A stretch of DNA of 8,969 bases from CAISIP01 sp046594635 (GCA_046594635.1 JBKJRR010000386.1:1-8969), one strand, 5' to 3'; shown: positions 1 to 6,927, counted from the first letter of the stretch. Program-made: numbers and translations. The notes: generated by a model from the letters alone, not told the origin.

Positions 1-470
1 ACGCCCTGGTAACGCACGCTGCGCTTGACCGGCGCGATCTCCAGGTTGCCATTGCGGATCATGACCGGCTGGCCCTGTACCTGGCCCTGTGCAGCGCGCT
101 GCATATCGGCCCGGCGCAAAAGGGCCTTAACGCGGGCCAGCAACTCAGCCAGCGAAAACGGCTTGGTCAGGTAGTCATCGGCCCCCAGTTCCAGTCCCAG
201 CACCCGGTCGAGTTCGGTCGACTTGGCCGTGAGCATCAGGATCGGTGTGGCGCGCCCGCGCGCGCGCAAGGCCTTGCAGACTTCCAGGCCGTCCATGCCC
301 GGCATCATCAGATCCAGGATCAGCAGGTCGCTGGCCTGTTCGTTCTGGCTGTCCAGCGCGGCCACGCCGTCGGCCACGGCCAGCACCTCGTAGCGGGCAT
401 TGCGCAGGTTCATGACCAGCAGTTCACGGATGTCATCCTGGTCTTCTGCAACAAGTATCGATGGGGCCAT
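1..470 (-). CDS. Response regulator transcription factor, OmpR/PhoB type (partial, C-terminus beyond left edge)
   Basis: This is the output protein of a two-component system: a membrane sensor kinase would phosphorylate its receiver domain, and a C-terminal winged helix would then bind DNA. About 156 residues are visible. The receiver spans residues 4-120 and shows the acidic pair E9/D10, the phospho-acceptor D53 in LILDLMMPGMDG, the switch T81 in LMLTAKS and the conserved K103 in DDYLTKPFS. After a short linker the text NGNLEIAPVKRSVRYQG is the first beta-strand region of an OmpR-type effector domain, so the recognition helix is missing off the edge. I chose the ATG at 470-468 because the receiver fold begins straight after it; no strong Shine-Dalgarno is visible. 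The gene is divergent from the sigma factor at 597. The partner kinase is not in the window and the regulon cannot be told from the sequence. Confidence 0.93.
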   Translation of the reverse strand, partial: MAPSILVAEDQDDIRELLVMNLRNARYEVLAVADGVAALDSQNEQASDLLILDLMMPGMDGLEVCKALRARGRATPILMLTAKSTELDRVLGLELGADDYLTKPFSLAELLARVKALLRRADMQRAAQGQVQGQPVMIRNGNLEIAPVKRSVRYQG

Positions 471-489
471 GCACTGAGTGTCGTGTGGA

Positions 490-518
490 TTGAAAGCTTC
501 TTACGCAAATGTTATCTG
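490..518 (+). promoter_or_regulatory. Possible sigma-70-type promoter for the sigma factor gene
   Basis: TTGAAA at 490-495 is followed, after 17 bases, by TATCTG at 513-518, with a TG one base upstream of the latter (extended -10 pattern). It lies in the 126-base gap between the divergent response regulator and sigma genes, about 80 bases before the chosen TTG start. The -35 is good and the -10 is only half matching, so this is a weak, purely pattern-based call. Confidence 0.3.
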
Positions 519-586
519 GCTGTGATGTTGCGCGAGCGCGGCGCGAGAGTGGCGCTGCACAGTACTTACTTCGCCCAACCGCACAC

Positions 587-599
587 GGAGCCCGCCTTG
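587..599 (+). promoter_or_regulatory. Shine-Dalgarno GGAG plus TTG start that sets the sigma factor N-terminus
   Basis: GGAG at 587-590 sits six bases before TTG at 597-599. The other in-frame candidates are a GTG at 483, which would lie upstream of or inside the putative promoter, and an ATG at 648, preceded by a pyrimidine-rich stretch. The TTG is the only one with a well-spaced ribosome binding site. Confidence 0.45.
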
Positions 600-1136
600 A
601 ACACCACCACTGCCACACTTTCAGCCAAGCTCTCACCCAGCCCCGCCATGCCCGTGTGCTGGACCGACATGGTGTCCCATCGCAAGGACCTGGTGCGTTT
701 TGCCCAGCGCCGCCTGCACGACCCGATGCTGGCCGAGGACGTGGTGCACGACGTGTTCGAGGCCGTGTTGTCAGGCCGCGCCAGCTTCGCCGGACGCGCG
801 GCGCTGCGCTCCTGGCTCACGGCCGTGCTAAAAAACAAGATCGTCGATCTGGTGCGCCAGCGCGCCGGCATCGACAGCCTGGAAGAGCAGAACGACCCGG
901 ACGGTGCACTGGGCATCGCCTGTCCGCAACCCGGCCCGCACGAGACGGTCGAGCAGCGCCAGTTGCTGGCACTCACGCTGGCGCAGATCGAGACACTGCC
1001 GGCGCCACTGCGCGAGGTGATGCAATTGCGCATCCTGCAGGATCAGTCAACCGAGGCTGTGTGCAAGTCACTGGCGATCACGCCGGAAAACCTGTTCGTG
1101 CGGCTGCACCGTGCGCGCCAGCAACTGGTGCACTGA
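597..1136 (+). CDS. RNA polymerase sigma factor, sigma-70 family (ECF-like)
   Basis: This is a small alternative sigma factor that would direct RNA polymerase to a limited set of promoters. From the TTG start it is 179 residues. Region 2 runs from about residue 28 to 89: a core-binding helix (HRKDLVRFAQRRLHDP), the LAEDVVHDVFEAV segment and the -10-reading part FAGRAALRSWLTAVLKNKIVD. An acidic, Gln/Pro-rich linker follows. Region 4 covers about 123-179: LPAPLREVMQLRIL, then a helix-turn-helix ending FVRLHRARQQL. There is no sigma-70 region 3 or 1.1, which fits the ECF class. ECF genes often have an anti-sigma gene next to them, but none is present here: the next gene is a convergent metabolic gene. 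A start at ATG 648 would give 162 residues and still keep region 2 whole. The function class is clear; the signal it answers to is unknown. Confidence 0.88.
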   Translation: MNTTTATLSAKLSPSPAMPVCWTDMVSHRKDLVRFAQRRLHDPMLAEDVVHDVFEAVLSGRASFAGRAALRSWLTAVLKNKIVDLVRQRAGIDSLEEQNDPDGALGIACPQPGPHETVEQRQLLALTLAQIETLPAPLREVMQLRILQDQSTEAVCKSLAITPENLFVRLHRARQQLVH

Positions 1137-1215
1137 CACACGGCAGAGGGTCCCTCGAGCGCAAGGGCGCTTGTGCCCGATGTCCATGCCACGATCGGCG
1201 TTGGCCTGTGCCGCC

Positions 1216-2145
1216 TCATCGGCCCCAGCGCAATACCATCGGGTCAAGCCGGCGGGCCTGGTCGAGCAAGCCGGCACGCACCGCAGGGTGCATCGCCGGG
1301 AAAGGATGGCGCCCCGCATCGCTGGAAATGATGCCGCCCTCCTGCATCAAGGCCTTGCAGGTCAGGATGCCGGCCTGGCGGTTTTCGTAGTTGATCAGCG
1401 GCAGCCAGCGCTGATAAGCCGCCATCGCCCGCTCCCGGTCGCCCGCCATGAACGGGTCCAGGATGCTGCGGATGCCATCTGGATATCCCCCGCCGGTCAT
1501 GGCACCGGTGGCACCGGCGTCCAGATCGGCCATCAGCGTGATGGCTTCCTCGCCGTCCCAGGGTCCCTCGATGGCATCACCTCCCGCCAGGATCAGTTCG
1601 CGCAGCTTGGTCGCCGCCTGCGGCGTCTCGATCTTGAAATAGGCCACGTTGGCAATCTCCCTGGCCATTGAGGCGAGTAGCGCCACGCTCAATGGTGTGC
1701 CGCTGACCGGCGCGTCCTGGATCATGATGGGAATGTCGATGGCGTCCGACACTGCCTGGAAAAACGCGCGGATGCCGGGTTCGCCGACCCGTATCGTGGC
1801 GCCGTGGTATGGCGGCATCACCATGACCATGCTGGCGCCTGCCTGCTGGGCACGGTGGCTGCGCTCGGCACAGACACGTGTGCCGTAATGGGTGGTGGTG
1901 ACGATCACTGGCACACGGCCGGCCACATGATCCAGAATGGCTGCGGTCAGGGTCTCGCGCTCGGCATCGGAGAGCGAGAACTGCTCGGAGAAATTGGCCA
2001 GGATGCACAAACCGTTGGAGCCGGCATCGATCATGAAATCGACACAGCGCAACTGGCCTGGCAGGTCCAGTTCCCCCCGGCTATCAAAGATCGTGGGAAC
2101 AACGGGAAATACGCCCTGGTAGCGCGCCTTGGATTTCTGGCTCAT
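1216..2145 (-). CDS. Probable L-2-keto-3-deoxyarabonate dehydratase (DapA/DHDPS superfamily)
   Basis: This is a cytosolic class I aldolase-fold enzyme of 309 residues. The best-matching family known to me converts L-2-keto-3-deoxyarabonate to alpha-ketoglutarate semialdehyde in the non-phosphorylated L-arabinose pathway (EC 4.2.1.43, as in Azospirillum). Its length and many stretches match that enzyme as I remember it: GVFPVVPTIF near the N-terminus, LCILANFSEQF (47-57), MVMVMPPYHGAT (106-117) with the superfamily Tyr113, IMIQDAP (140-146), YFKIETP (169-175) with the Schiff-base Lys171, EGPWDGEEAI (193-202) and GAMTGGGYPDGI (214-225). The ATG at 2145 has AGGAA ten bases upstream; the reading frame continues upstream to 2319 without family similarity. 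The gene stands alone, convergent with the sigma gene and divergent from the crotonase operon, with no arabinose or galactarate genes beside it. Other DapA-family substrates (4-hydroxy-2-oxo acids, other ketodeoxy sugar acids) remain possible. Confidence 0.85.
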   Translation of the reverse strand: MSQKSKARYQGVFPVVPTIFDSRGELDLPGQLRCVDFMIDAGSNGLCILANFSEQFSLSDAERETLTAAILDHVAGRVPVIVTTTHYGTRVCAERSHRAQQAGASMVMVMPPYHGATIRVGEPGIRAFFQAVSDAIDIPIMIQDAPVSGTPLSVALLASMAREIANVAYFKIETPQAATKLRELILAGGDAIEGPWDGEEAITLMADLDAGATGAMTGGGYPDGIRSILDPFMAGDRERAMAAYQRWLPLINYENRQAGILTCKALMQEGGIISSDAGRHPFPAMHPAVRAGLLDQARRLDPMVLRWGR

Positions 2146-2155
2146 GGTGTGGAAA

Positions 2156-2160
2156 TTCCT
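2156..2160 (-). promoter_or_regulatory. Ribosome binding site of the DapA-family gene
   Basis: AGGAA (read on the minus strand) stands ten bases before the ATG at 2145. It supports that start over in-frame extensions reaching back to 2319. Confidence 0.5.
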
Positions 2161-2310
2161 GCGGATTGACGAGGCTGAACGATAGCCGATGTTCGTCCGC
2201 GTGGCCACGGCCACAACCATGAGAGCCAGAGCGCGACGGCAAGCGCAGGCGATCCGACGCAAACAGATGGCCATATCATCGGCAACGGCCCGACACAAAA
2301 CCGGTCTCGC

Positions 2311-2334
2311 GCGGGACAAGACTCACTTGCCCGC
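2311..2334. repeat. Inverted repeat upstream of the crotonase operon (possible operator or leader hairpin)
   Basis: GCGGG-A-CAAG (2311-2320), loop ACTCA (2321-2325), then CTTGCCCGC (2326-2334). The arms pair over nine positions with a single bulged A at 2316. It lies in the 220-base divergent gap between the dehydratase (start 2145) and the crotonase (start 2366), ending 31 bases before the crotonase ATG. As DNA it offers a short CAAG/CTTG dyad; as RNA it would form a stable hairpin in the leader. Which of these matters, if either, cannot be told by eye. I see no convincing promoter in this gap. Confidence 0.45.
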
Positions 2335-2365
2335 ACGAGCGGCCATGCGACACTGATTGGCAACC

Positions 2366-3163
2366 ATGCATCACATCGAACTCTCCCGCGACGCCGACGT
2401 CGCCACCATCGTATTGAACCGGCCCGAGGCGCGCAACGCACTGAGCGTGGCGATGCTGGACGATCTCGACCAGATCCTGTTTGACATCGGCCGCGATGCC
2501 ACGGTCCGCGCCGTGATCCTGACCGGTGCCGGTGGCGCCTTTTGCGCCGGCGGCGATGTGCAGCGCATGAACGACACCGGCGAGGAAACACCGCAGGAAC
2601 GCCGGGCCCGGATGCGCCGCGCCCATCGCTCCGTCAAGGCCTTGCATGCACTGGACCGGCCGGTGATTGCGGCTGTCGATGGCGCCGCGTTCGGCGCCGG
2701 ATTTGGCCTGGCGCTGCTGTGCGACATCGTGCTGGCCTCGACCCGCGCGCGATTTTGCATGGCCTTTGGCCGTGTCGGGCTGGTGCCCGACTACGGCACT
2801 TTGTACACCCTGCCACGCGTGGTCGGTCTGCAACGCGCCAAGGAGATCATGTTCTCGGCACGCGAGATCGGACCCGTTGAAGCCCAGCAATTGGGCATCG
2901 TGCTCGAAGTCACCGAGCCCGAGGCCTTGCTGGCGCGCGCTCAGACTCTCGCGCAGGCCCTGGCCCAGGCCTCGCCCACCGCGTTGGCGCTGACCAAGGA
3001 CGCGCTCAACGTGTCCATGAACAACAGCCTGGACACCATGCTCGAGCTCGAGGCGGCGGCGCAAGGCGTCGCGGGCTCAAGTGCTTACGCACGCGAGTGC
3101 TTCCGCCGTTTCGCGGCCAAGGAACGCAGCCCGTTTCAGTGGCCGGCGAGCAAGCCGGCCTGA
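2366..3163 (+). CDS. Enoyl-CoA hydratase/isomerase family protein, PaaG-like
   Basis: This is a cytosolic crotonase-fold enzyme of 265 residues acting on an acyl-CoA thioester. The oxyanion-hole signatures are present: CAGGD (60-64) and AAFGAGFGLALLCDI (107-121). The two glutamates used by enoyl-CoA hydratases (rat Glu144 and Glu164) are replaced by Gly114 and Phe134. Instead there is an Asp at 142 in GLVPDYGT, the place of the catalytic Asp in PaaG-type isomerases. The C-terminal part (SLDTMLELEAAAQ, RFAAKERSPFQW) also reads like PaaG. An isomerase-type reaction (double-bond or epoxide/oxepin) is therefore more likely than hydration. The ATG at 2366 was chosen; a TTG at 2357 in frame would add three residues, and neither has a good Shine-Dalgarno. 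It is first in a same-strand block with an acyl-CoA carboxylase 52 bases downstream, which suggests shared branched or terpenoid acyl-CoA catabolism. The true substrate is unknown. Confidence 0.88.
   Translation: MHHIELSRDADVATIVLNRPEARNALSVAMLDDLDQILFDIGRDATVRAVILTGAGGAFCAGGDVQRMNDTGEETPQERRARMRRAHRSVKALHALDRPVIAAVDGAAFGAGFGLALLCDIVLASTRARFCMAFGRVGLVPDYGTLYTLPRVVGLQRAKEIMFSAREIGPVEAQQLGIVLEVTEPEALLARAQTLAQALAQASPTALALTKDALNVSMNNSLDTMLELEAAAQGVAGSSAYARECFRRFAAKERSPFQWPASKPA
3141..3160 (+). repeat. Stem-loop at the end of the crotonase gene
   Basis: GGCCGGC (3141-3147), six-base loop GAGCAA, GCCGGCC (3154-3160) gives a perfect seven-base-pair all-G/C stem. It ends directly before the TGA at 3161-3163. 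No T-run follows, so it is not a standard intrinsic terminator. It could protect the 3' end of a processed message or modulate passage into the carboxylase genes. Confidence 0.4.
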
Positions 3164-3170
3164 CAGCGGG

Positions 3171-3215
3171 CAGCACCCACCACCGGTCCCCACCTACCCG
3201 CCGTCCCTACACGCC
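3171..3215 (+). promoter_or_regulatory. C-rich, G-poor leader before the carboxyltransferase gene (possible Rho-loading region)
   Basis: By hand count these 45 bases contain 27 C and 6 G. The strand lacks any purine-rich Shine-Dalgarno before the ATG at 3216. Such unstructured C-rich, G-poor stretches just after a translation stop are typical of Rho utilisation sites. This is suggestive only, because coding strands in this genome are already C-rich. Confidence 0.25.
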
Positions 3216-4856
3216 ATGCCCGTCATCGACACCCGCATTCAGTCGCAATCCGTTGAGTTTGTGCGCAACCGCACACACATGGCGCAGGCGCTGGCCGATG
3301 TGTTGTTGCTGGCCCAGCGCACGCGCGATCGCTCGGCGCAGGCCAGACCCCTGTTCGACAAGCGGGGACAATTGCTGCCACGCGAGCGCCTGGCCTTGCT
3401 GCTTGACCCCGCCAGTCGATTTCTTGAGCTCTCGGCATTGGCCGGATTCGGCATGGACCATCCGGACCCGGCCCAATGCTTCGCGGGAGCCGGCATCATC
3501 ACCGGCATCGGATCGGTCGCGGGTACACAGTGCGTGGTGGTGGCGTCCGACTCGGGCATCGAGGCCGGCTCGATCCGTGCCATGGGCCTTGAAAAGATTC
3601 TGCGTGCCCAGCAGATCGCGCTGGACAACAAGCTGCCGTTTGTCCATCTGGTCGAGAGTGCCGGTGCCAACCTGCTGCGTTACAAGGTCGAGGGCTTCGT
3701 GCACGGCGGCACGATTTTCCGCAACCTGGCGCGCCTGTCGGCAGCCGGACTGCCCGTGGTGACGGTGGTGCATGGCTCATCCACTGCTGGCGGAGCCTAC
3801 ATGCCTGGCCTGTCGGATTACGTGATCATGGTGCGCGGGCGCGCCCGTGCCTTCCTGGCCGGTCCGCCGCTGCTCAAGGCCGCCACGGGTGAGATTGCCA
3901 CCGAGGAGGAACTCGGCGGCGCCGACATGCACACCAGCGTGTCGGGCCTGGGCGAATACATGGCCGAGGACGACGCGCACGGCATACGGCTGGCGCGCGA
4001 TGTCGTGTCGCGCCTGCAATGGCATCGGCATCTGGCGCCCGCTGGCGCAGTCGACACACGCGCGCGCGCGCCGTTCCTGCCGCCGCGGCTGGATCCACAG
4101 GACCTGATGGGCATTCTGTCGGCCGACGGGCGCCAGCCGGCGGACATGCGCGAAGTGATAGCGCGCATCGTCGACGACTCGGATTTCCTGGAGTTCAAGG
4201 CCCTGTACGGCCCGGCCACTGTCGTCGGACACGCCAGCATCTGTGGCCATCCGGTGGGCATCATCACCAACAACGGCCCGCTCGACCCGGACGGCGCGAG
4301 CAAGGCGACCCATTTCATCCAGGCCTGCTGCCAGAGCGGCACGGCGCTGGTCTATCTGCAGAACACCACCGGCTACATGGTGGGCAAGGACTATGAGCGT
4401 GCCGGCATGATCAAGCACGGCTCCAAGATGATCCAGGCGGTGGCAAGCGCCAGCGTGCCCCAGTTGACCATCCTGTGTGGCGCGTCATTTGGTGCCGGCA
4501 ACTACGGCATGTGCGGACGTGGCTTCGAACCGCGCTTTTTGTTCGCATGGCCGAATGCACGCACCGCGGTCATGGGCGGCGAACAGGCGGCCAAGACCAT
4601 GCGCATCGTGGCCGAGGCGGGCGCCCGGCGCAAAGGTCTCGAGGTTGACAGCCAGGCTCTGGACCTACAGGAAAAGGCGATCGTGGACACCTTCGAGCGC
4701 CAGCAGGGTGTGGTGGCCACGTCCAGCCGCATGCTCGACGACGGTGTGATCGACCCGCGCGATACACGCGCCGTGTTGGGCCTGTGCCTGGACCTTTGCG
4801 AGGCAGCCAGCCGCCGCCGGCTTCGGCCGGTGCAGTTTGGTGTGGCGCGGCCATGA
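3216..4856 (+). CDS. Acyl-CoA carboxylase beta subunit (carboxyltransferase), geranyl-/3-methylcrotonyl-CoA carboxylase type
   Basis: This subunit transfers CO2 from carboxybiotin to an enoyl-CoA, and it works with the alpha subunit encoded directly downstream. It has 546 residues, the usual beta-subunit size. The N-terminal crotonase-like half holds HLVESAGAN (144-152) and the oxyanion segment SSTAGGAYMPGLSDY (188-202). The C-terminal half holds NNGPLD (352-357), LQNTTGYMVG (381-390), CGASFGAGNYGMCGRG (421-436) and FAWPNARTAVMGGEQAA (443-459); the last two are very characteristic of MCC/GCC beta chains. At the position where MCC enzymes read H-F-G-R, this protein reads H-G-G-T (163-166), so Gly164 replaces the substrate-limiting Phe. 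That is the geranyl-CoA carboxylase (AtuC-like) pattern. An open frame extends upstream to 3081, but family similarity starts at MPVIDTRI, so ATG 3216 is used. The stop overlaps the next start (ATGA). Exact substrate unproven. Confidence 0.93.
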   Translation: MPVIDTRIQSQSVEFVRNRTHMAQALADVLLLAQRTRDRSAQARPLFDKRGQLLPRERLALLLDPASRFLELSALAGFGMDHPDPAQCFAGAGIITGIGSVAGTQCVVVASDSGIEAGSIRAMGLEKILRAQQIALDNKLPFVHLVESAGANLLRYKVEGFVHGGTIFRNLARLSAAGLPVVTVVHGSSTAGGAYMPGLSDYVIMVRGRARAFLAGPPLLKAATGEIATEEELGGADMHTSVSGLGEYMAEDDAHGIRLARDVVSRLQWHRHLAPAGAVDTRARAPFLPPRLDPQDLMGILSADGRQPADMREVIARIVDDSDFLEFKALYGPATVVGHASICGHPVGIITNNGPLDPDGASKATHFIQACCQSGTALVYLQNTTGYMVGKDYERAGMIKHGSKMIQAVASASVPQLTILCGASFGAGNYGMCGRGFEPRFLFAWPNARTAVMGGEQAAKTMRIVAEAGARRKGLEVDSQALDLQEKAIVDTFERQQGVVATSSRMLDDGVIDPRDTRAVLGLCLDLCEAASRRRLRPVQFGVARP

Positions 4857-6859
4857 ATCATTTTTCCAGCCTGCTGATCGCCAATCGTGGCGAGATCGCG
4901 CTGCGTATCCTGCGCACCGCGCGGCGTCTGGGTTATCGGGTCATCACTGTTTACTCTGACGCCGATGCCGATGCGCCGCATGTGCGCCAGGCAGATCAGG
5001 CGGTCCACATTGGTGCTTCGACGCCGCAGGCGTCCTACCTGAACATCCCGGCGCTCCTGGCCGCGGCGCAGCGGTCGCAGGCCGGCGCGATCCATCCGGG
5101 CTACGGCTTTCTGGCCGAAAACGCCGCTTTCGCGCAAGCCGTGGCGGACGCCGGCATGGTCTGGATCGGACCCGGCGCCGCTGCCATACGTGCGATGGGC
5201 GACAAGGCCCGCGCCAAGCGTGTGATGTTGTCGGCCGGTGTGCCCTGCATACCCGGTTATGACGGAGAGTTGCAGGATGACTCTACGCTGCGCGAACACG
5301 CCGCGCGCATCGGCTACCCGCTCATGGTCAAGGCCACCGCCGGCGGTGGTGGACGCGGCATGCGCCTGGTGACGTCCGCAGCAGATCTGGACGCCGCACT
5401 GGCCAGCGCACGTTCGGAGGCGCGCAGCGCATTCGGTTCGGCCGACCTGTTGCTCGAACGCGCGATCGAAGCGCCGCGCCACGTCGAGATCCAGGTCTTC
5501 GCCGATGGCCATGGCCATGTCGTGTTTCTGGGCGAACGCGATTGCTCGGTGCAGCGACGGCATCAGAAACTGCTGGAAGAGGCGCCATCCCCTGCCCTGG
5601 CCGGCAGCGTCGGCGCGGCGCTGCGCCGTGCCATGGGAGACATGGCGGTGACCGCAACACGCGCCATCGACTACCAGGGCGCGGGCACGATCGAATGCCT
5701 GCTTGACACGCATGGCGCGTTCTATTTCATGGAGATGAACACCCGGCTGCAGGTCGAGCACCCGGTGACCGAGGCTTTGACCGGCTACGACCTGGTCGAA
5801 TGGCAACTACGCGTCGCGCGCGGCGAGCACCTGCCCGAGATCGACCAGGATGTGATCTTGCGCCGCTTCGAATCCGGGGGCCACGCCATCGAGGCCCGAC
5901 TATGCGCCGAAGACCCAGCGCAAAACTTCCTGCCTCAAAGTGGCCGTCTGCTGGCCTGGCAACCTGCAGACACCGTGCGGATCGACCATGCGCTGCTGGC
6001 CGGGCACGAGGTTTCACCGTTCTACGACTCGATGGTGGCCAAGTTCATTGCCCATGGTATCGACCGCGACACGGCGCGCCAGCAACTGGCCCGCGCGCTG
6101 ACCGACACCTGTGTGCTGGGTGTGCAGACCAACCAGGCGTTCCTGGCTGCCACGCTCCAACATCCGGTATTCGCGCGTGGCCAGGCCACAACAGGTTTCA
6201 TTGCGGCGCACGGCCAGGCGTTGCTGGATCTGTCGCCCGCCATGCCGGTCGCCATGGCAGCGCTGGTGTTGTATGCGGCGCGGGCCTGGCAAAGTGGCCA
6301 CGACCCGACGGCGGTAACCCTGCCCCTTGCCTGGCCCATACCCATGCGCCTGTCTGTCGACGACCAGTCTCACCGCGCCGAGCTCGCCAGCCATGCGGGC
6401 AACTGCTACCGGGTATTCCACGACGGCGCCAATACGGCCATGCGTCTGGTCCATTGCAGCGCATTGCGGATGACCGTGGAATCTGCTCAGGGGTGCTGGC
6501 AGGTGTACTGGGCGCAGGGACAGGACCACCTGTTCGCGAGCGTCGGCGGTCGGCAGACCCGGCTGCGCGACCTCAGCCTGGAGGGCGCGACAAACGCGGC
6601 ACAGACCCACGGCGGGCAGATTCGCGCACCCATGGCCGGTCGTCTGGTGGCAATCCATGTCGCCGCGGGCCAGACCGTGCGCAAGGGCGCGCCACTGCTG
6701 GTGCTGGAGGCCATGAAGATGGAGCACCCGTCGGTTGCACCGATGGATGCACAGGTCGACAAAGTGTGGTTCCAGACCGGAGCGCAGGTCGGCGCGGGCG
6801 CCCTGATGCTGGAACTGGTCGCGGCGCCAGCGCAACCGGAGCCGCCCATCACGGGCTGA
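4853..6859 (+). CDS. Acyl-CoA carboxylase alpha subunit (biotin carboxylase plus biotin carrier domain)
   Basis: This subunit uses ATP and bicarbonate to carboxylate its own biotin, then hands the CO2 to the beta subunit encoded just upstream. It has 668 residues. The biotin carboxylase domain covers about 1-450: IANRGEIALRI (9-19), HPGYGFLAEN (81-90), Lys118 and Lys160, the ATP-grasp glycine loop GGGGRGM (164-170), HVEIQV (210-215), GERDCSVQRRHQK (227-239), Glu281, MEMNTRLQVEHPVTE (293-307) with Glu294, Asn296, Arg298 and Glu302, and Arg349 in HAIEARL. A less conserved linker that contacts the beta subunit spans about 460-580. The biotinyl domain is about 586-655, with biotin-bearing Lys622 in LEAMKMEH. 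All catalytic positions I checked are intact. The start ATG lies inside the beta-subunit stop (ATGA, four-base overlap) without a good Shine-Dalgarno, which implies translational coupling and matched amounts. A GCC-like assignment follows from the beta subunit. Confidence 0.93.
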   Translation: MNHFSSLLIANRGEIALRILRTARRLGYRVITVYSDADADAPHVRQADQAVHIGASTPQASYLNIPALLAAAQRSQAGAIHPGYGFLAENAAFAQAVADAGMVWIGPGAAAIRAMGDKARAKRVMLSAGVPCIPGYDGELQDDSTLREHAARIGYPLMVKATAGGGGRGMRLVTSAADLDAALASARSEARSAFGSADLLLERAIEAPRHVEIQVFADGHGHVVFLGERDCSVQRRHQKLLEEAPSPALAGSVGAALRRAMGDMAVTATRAIDYQGAGTIECLLDTHGAFYFMEMNTRLQVEHPVTEALTGYDLVEWQLRVARGEHLPEIDQDVILRRFESGGHAIEARLCAEDPAQNFLPQSGRLLAWQPADTVRIDHALLAGHEVSPFYDSMVAKFIAHGIDRDTARQQLARALTDTCVLGVQTNQAFLAATLQHPVFARGQATTGFIAAHGQALLDLSPAMPVAMAALVLYAARAWQSGHDPTAVTLPLAWPIPMRLSVDDQSHRAELASHAGNCYRVFHDGANTAMRLVHCSALRMTVESAQGCWQVYWAQGQDHLFASVGGRQTRLRDLSLEGATNAAQTHGGQIRAPMAGRLVAIHVAAGQTVRKGAPLLVLEAMKMEHPSVAPMDAQVDKVWFQTGAQVGAGALMLELVAAPAQPEPPITG

Positions 6860-6927
6860 TTGCCGCGGTGCGCATCGTCGCCCCAGTCAAGGCCTGGTCA
6901 GGTGCGTCTGCCAGAATCATCGGCACC

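Noticed and set aside
566..1033. Long antisense and alternate-frame open frames over most genes, for example this one opposite the sigma factor.
   Set aside because: They are typical of high-GC DNA, show no family motifs and overlap genes with clear conserved residues.
1137..1215. Short hairpin at 1158-1171 (AGCGC/GCGCT) between the convergent sigma and dehydratase genes, considered as a shared terminator.
   Set aside because: The stem has five pairs and no T-run lies on either side, so it does not meet the usual pattern of an intrinsic terminator.
2146..2319. Upstream extension of the DapA-family frame on the minus strand.
   Set aside because: The known family begins just after the ATG at 2145, which has an AGGAA ribosome site; the extension is Arg/Ala-rich shadow sequence.
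3081..3215. N-terminal extension of the carboxyltransferase frame by 45 residues, overlapping the crotonase gene.
   Set aside because: The extension is Pro/Ser/Arg-rich without family similarity, and beta subunits of this type normally begin at the MPVI-like sequence found at 3216.
4054..4071. Alternating purine-pyrimidine tract (ACACACGCGCG type), a possible Z-DNA-forming or slippage-prone site.
   Set aside because: It lies in frame inside the carboxyltransferase, encodes an ordinary linker and is expected by chance in such GC-rich coding sequence; the reading frame is intact across it.
3216..6859. Assignment as propionyl-CoA or acetyl-CoA carboxylase.
   Set aside because: The beta subunit carries the GNYGMCGR and WPNARTAVMGGEQAA signatures of the methylcrotonyl/geranyl-CoA group, and the alpha subunit is a fused biotin carboxylase and carrier of the matching size.
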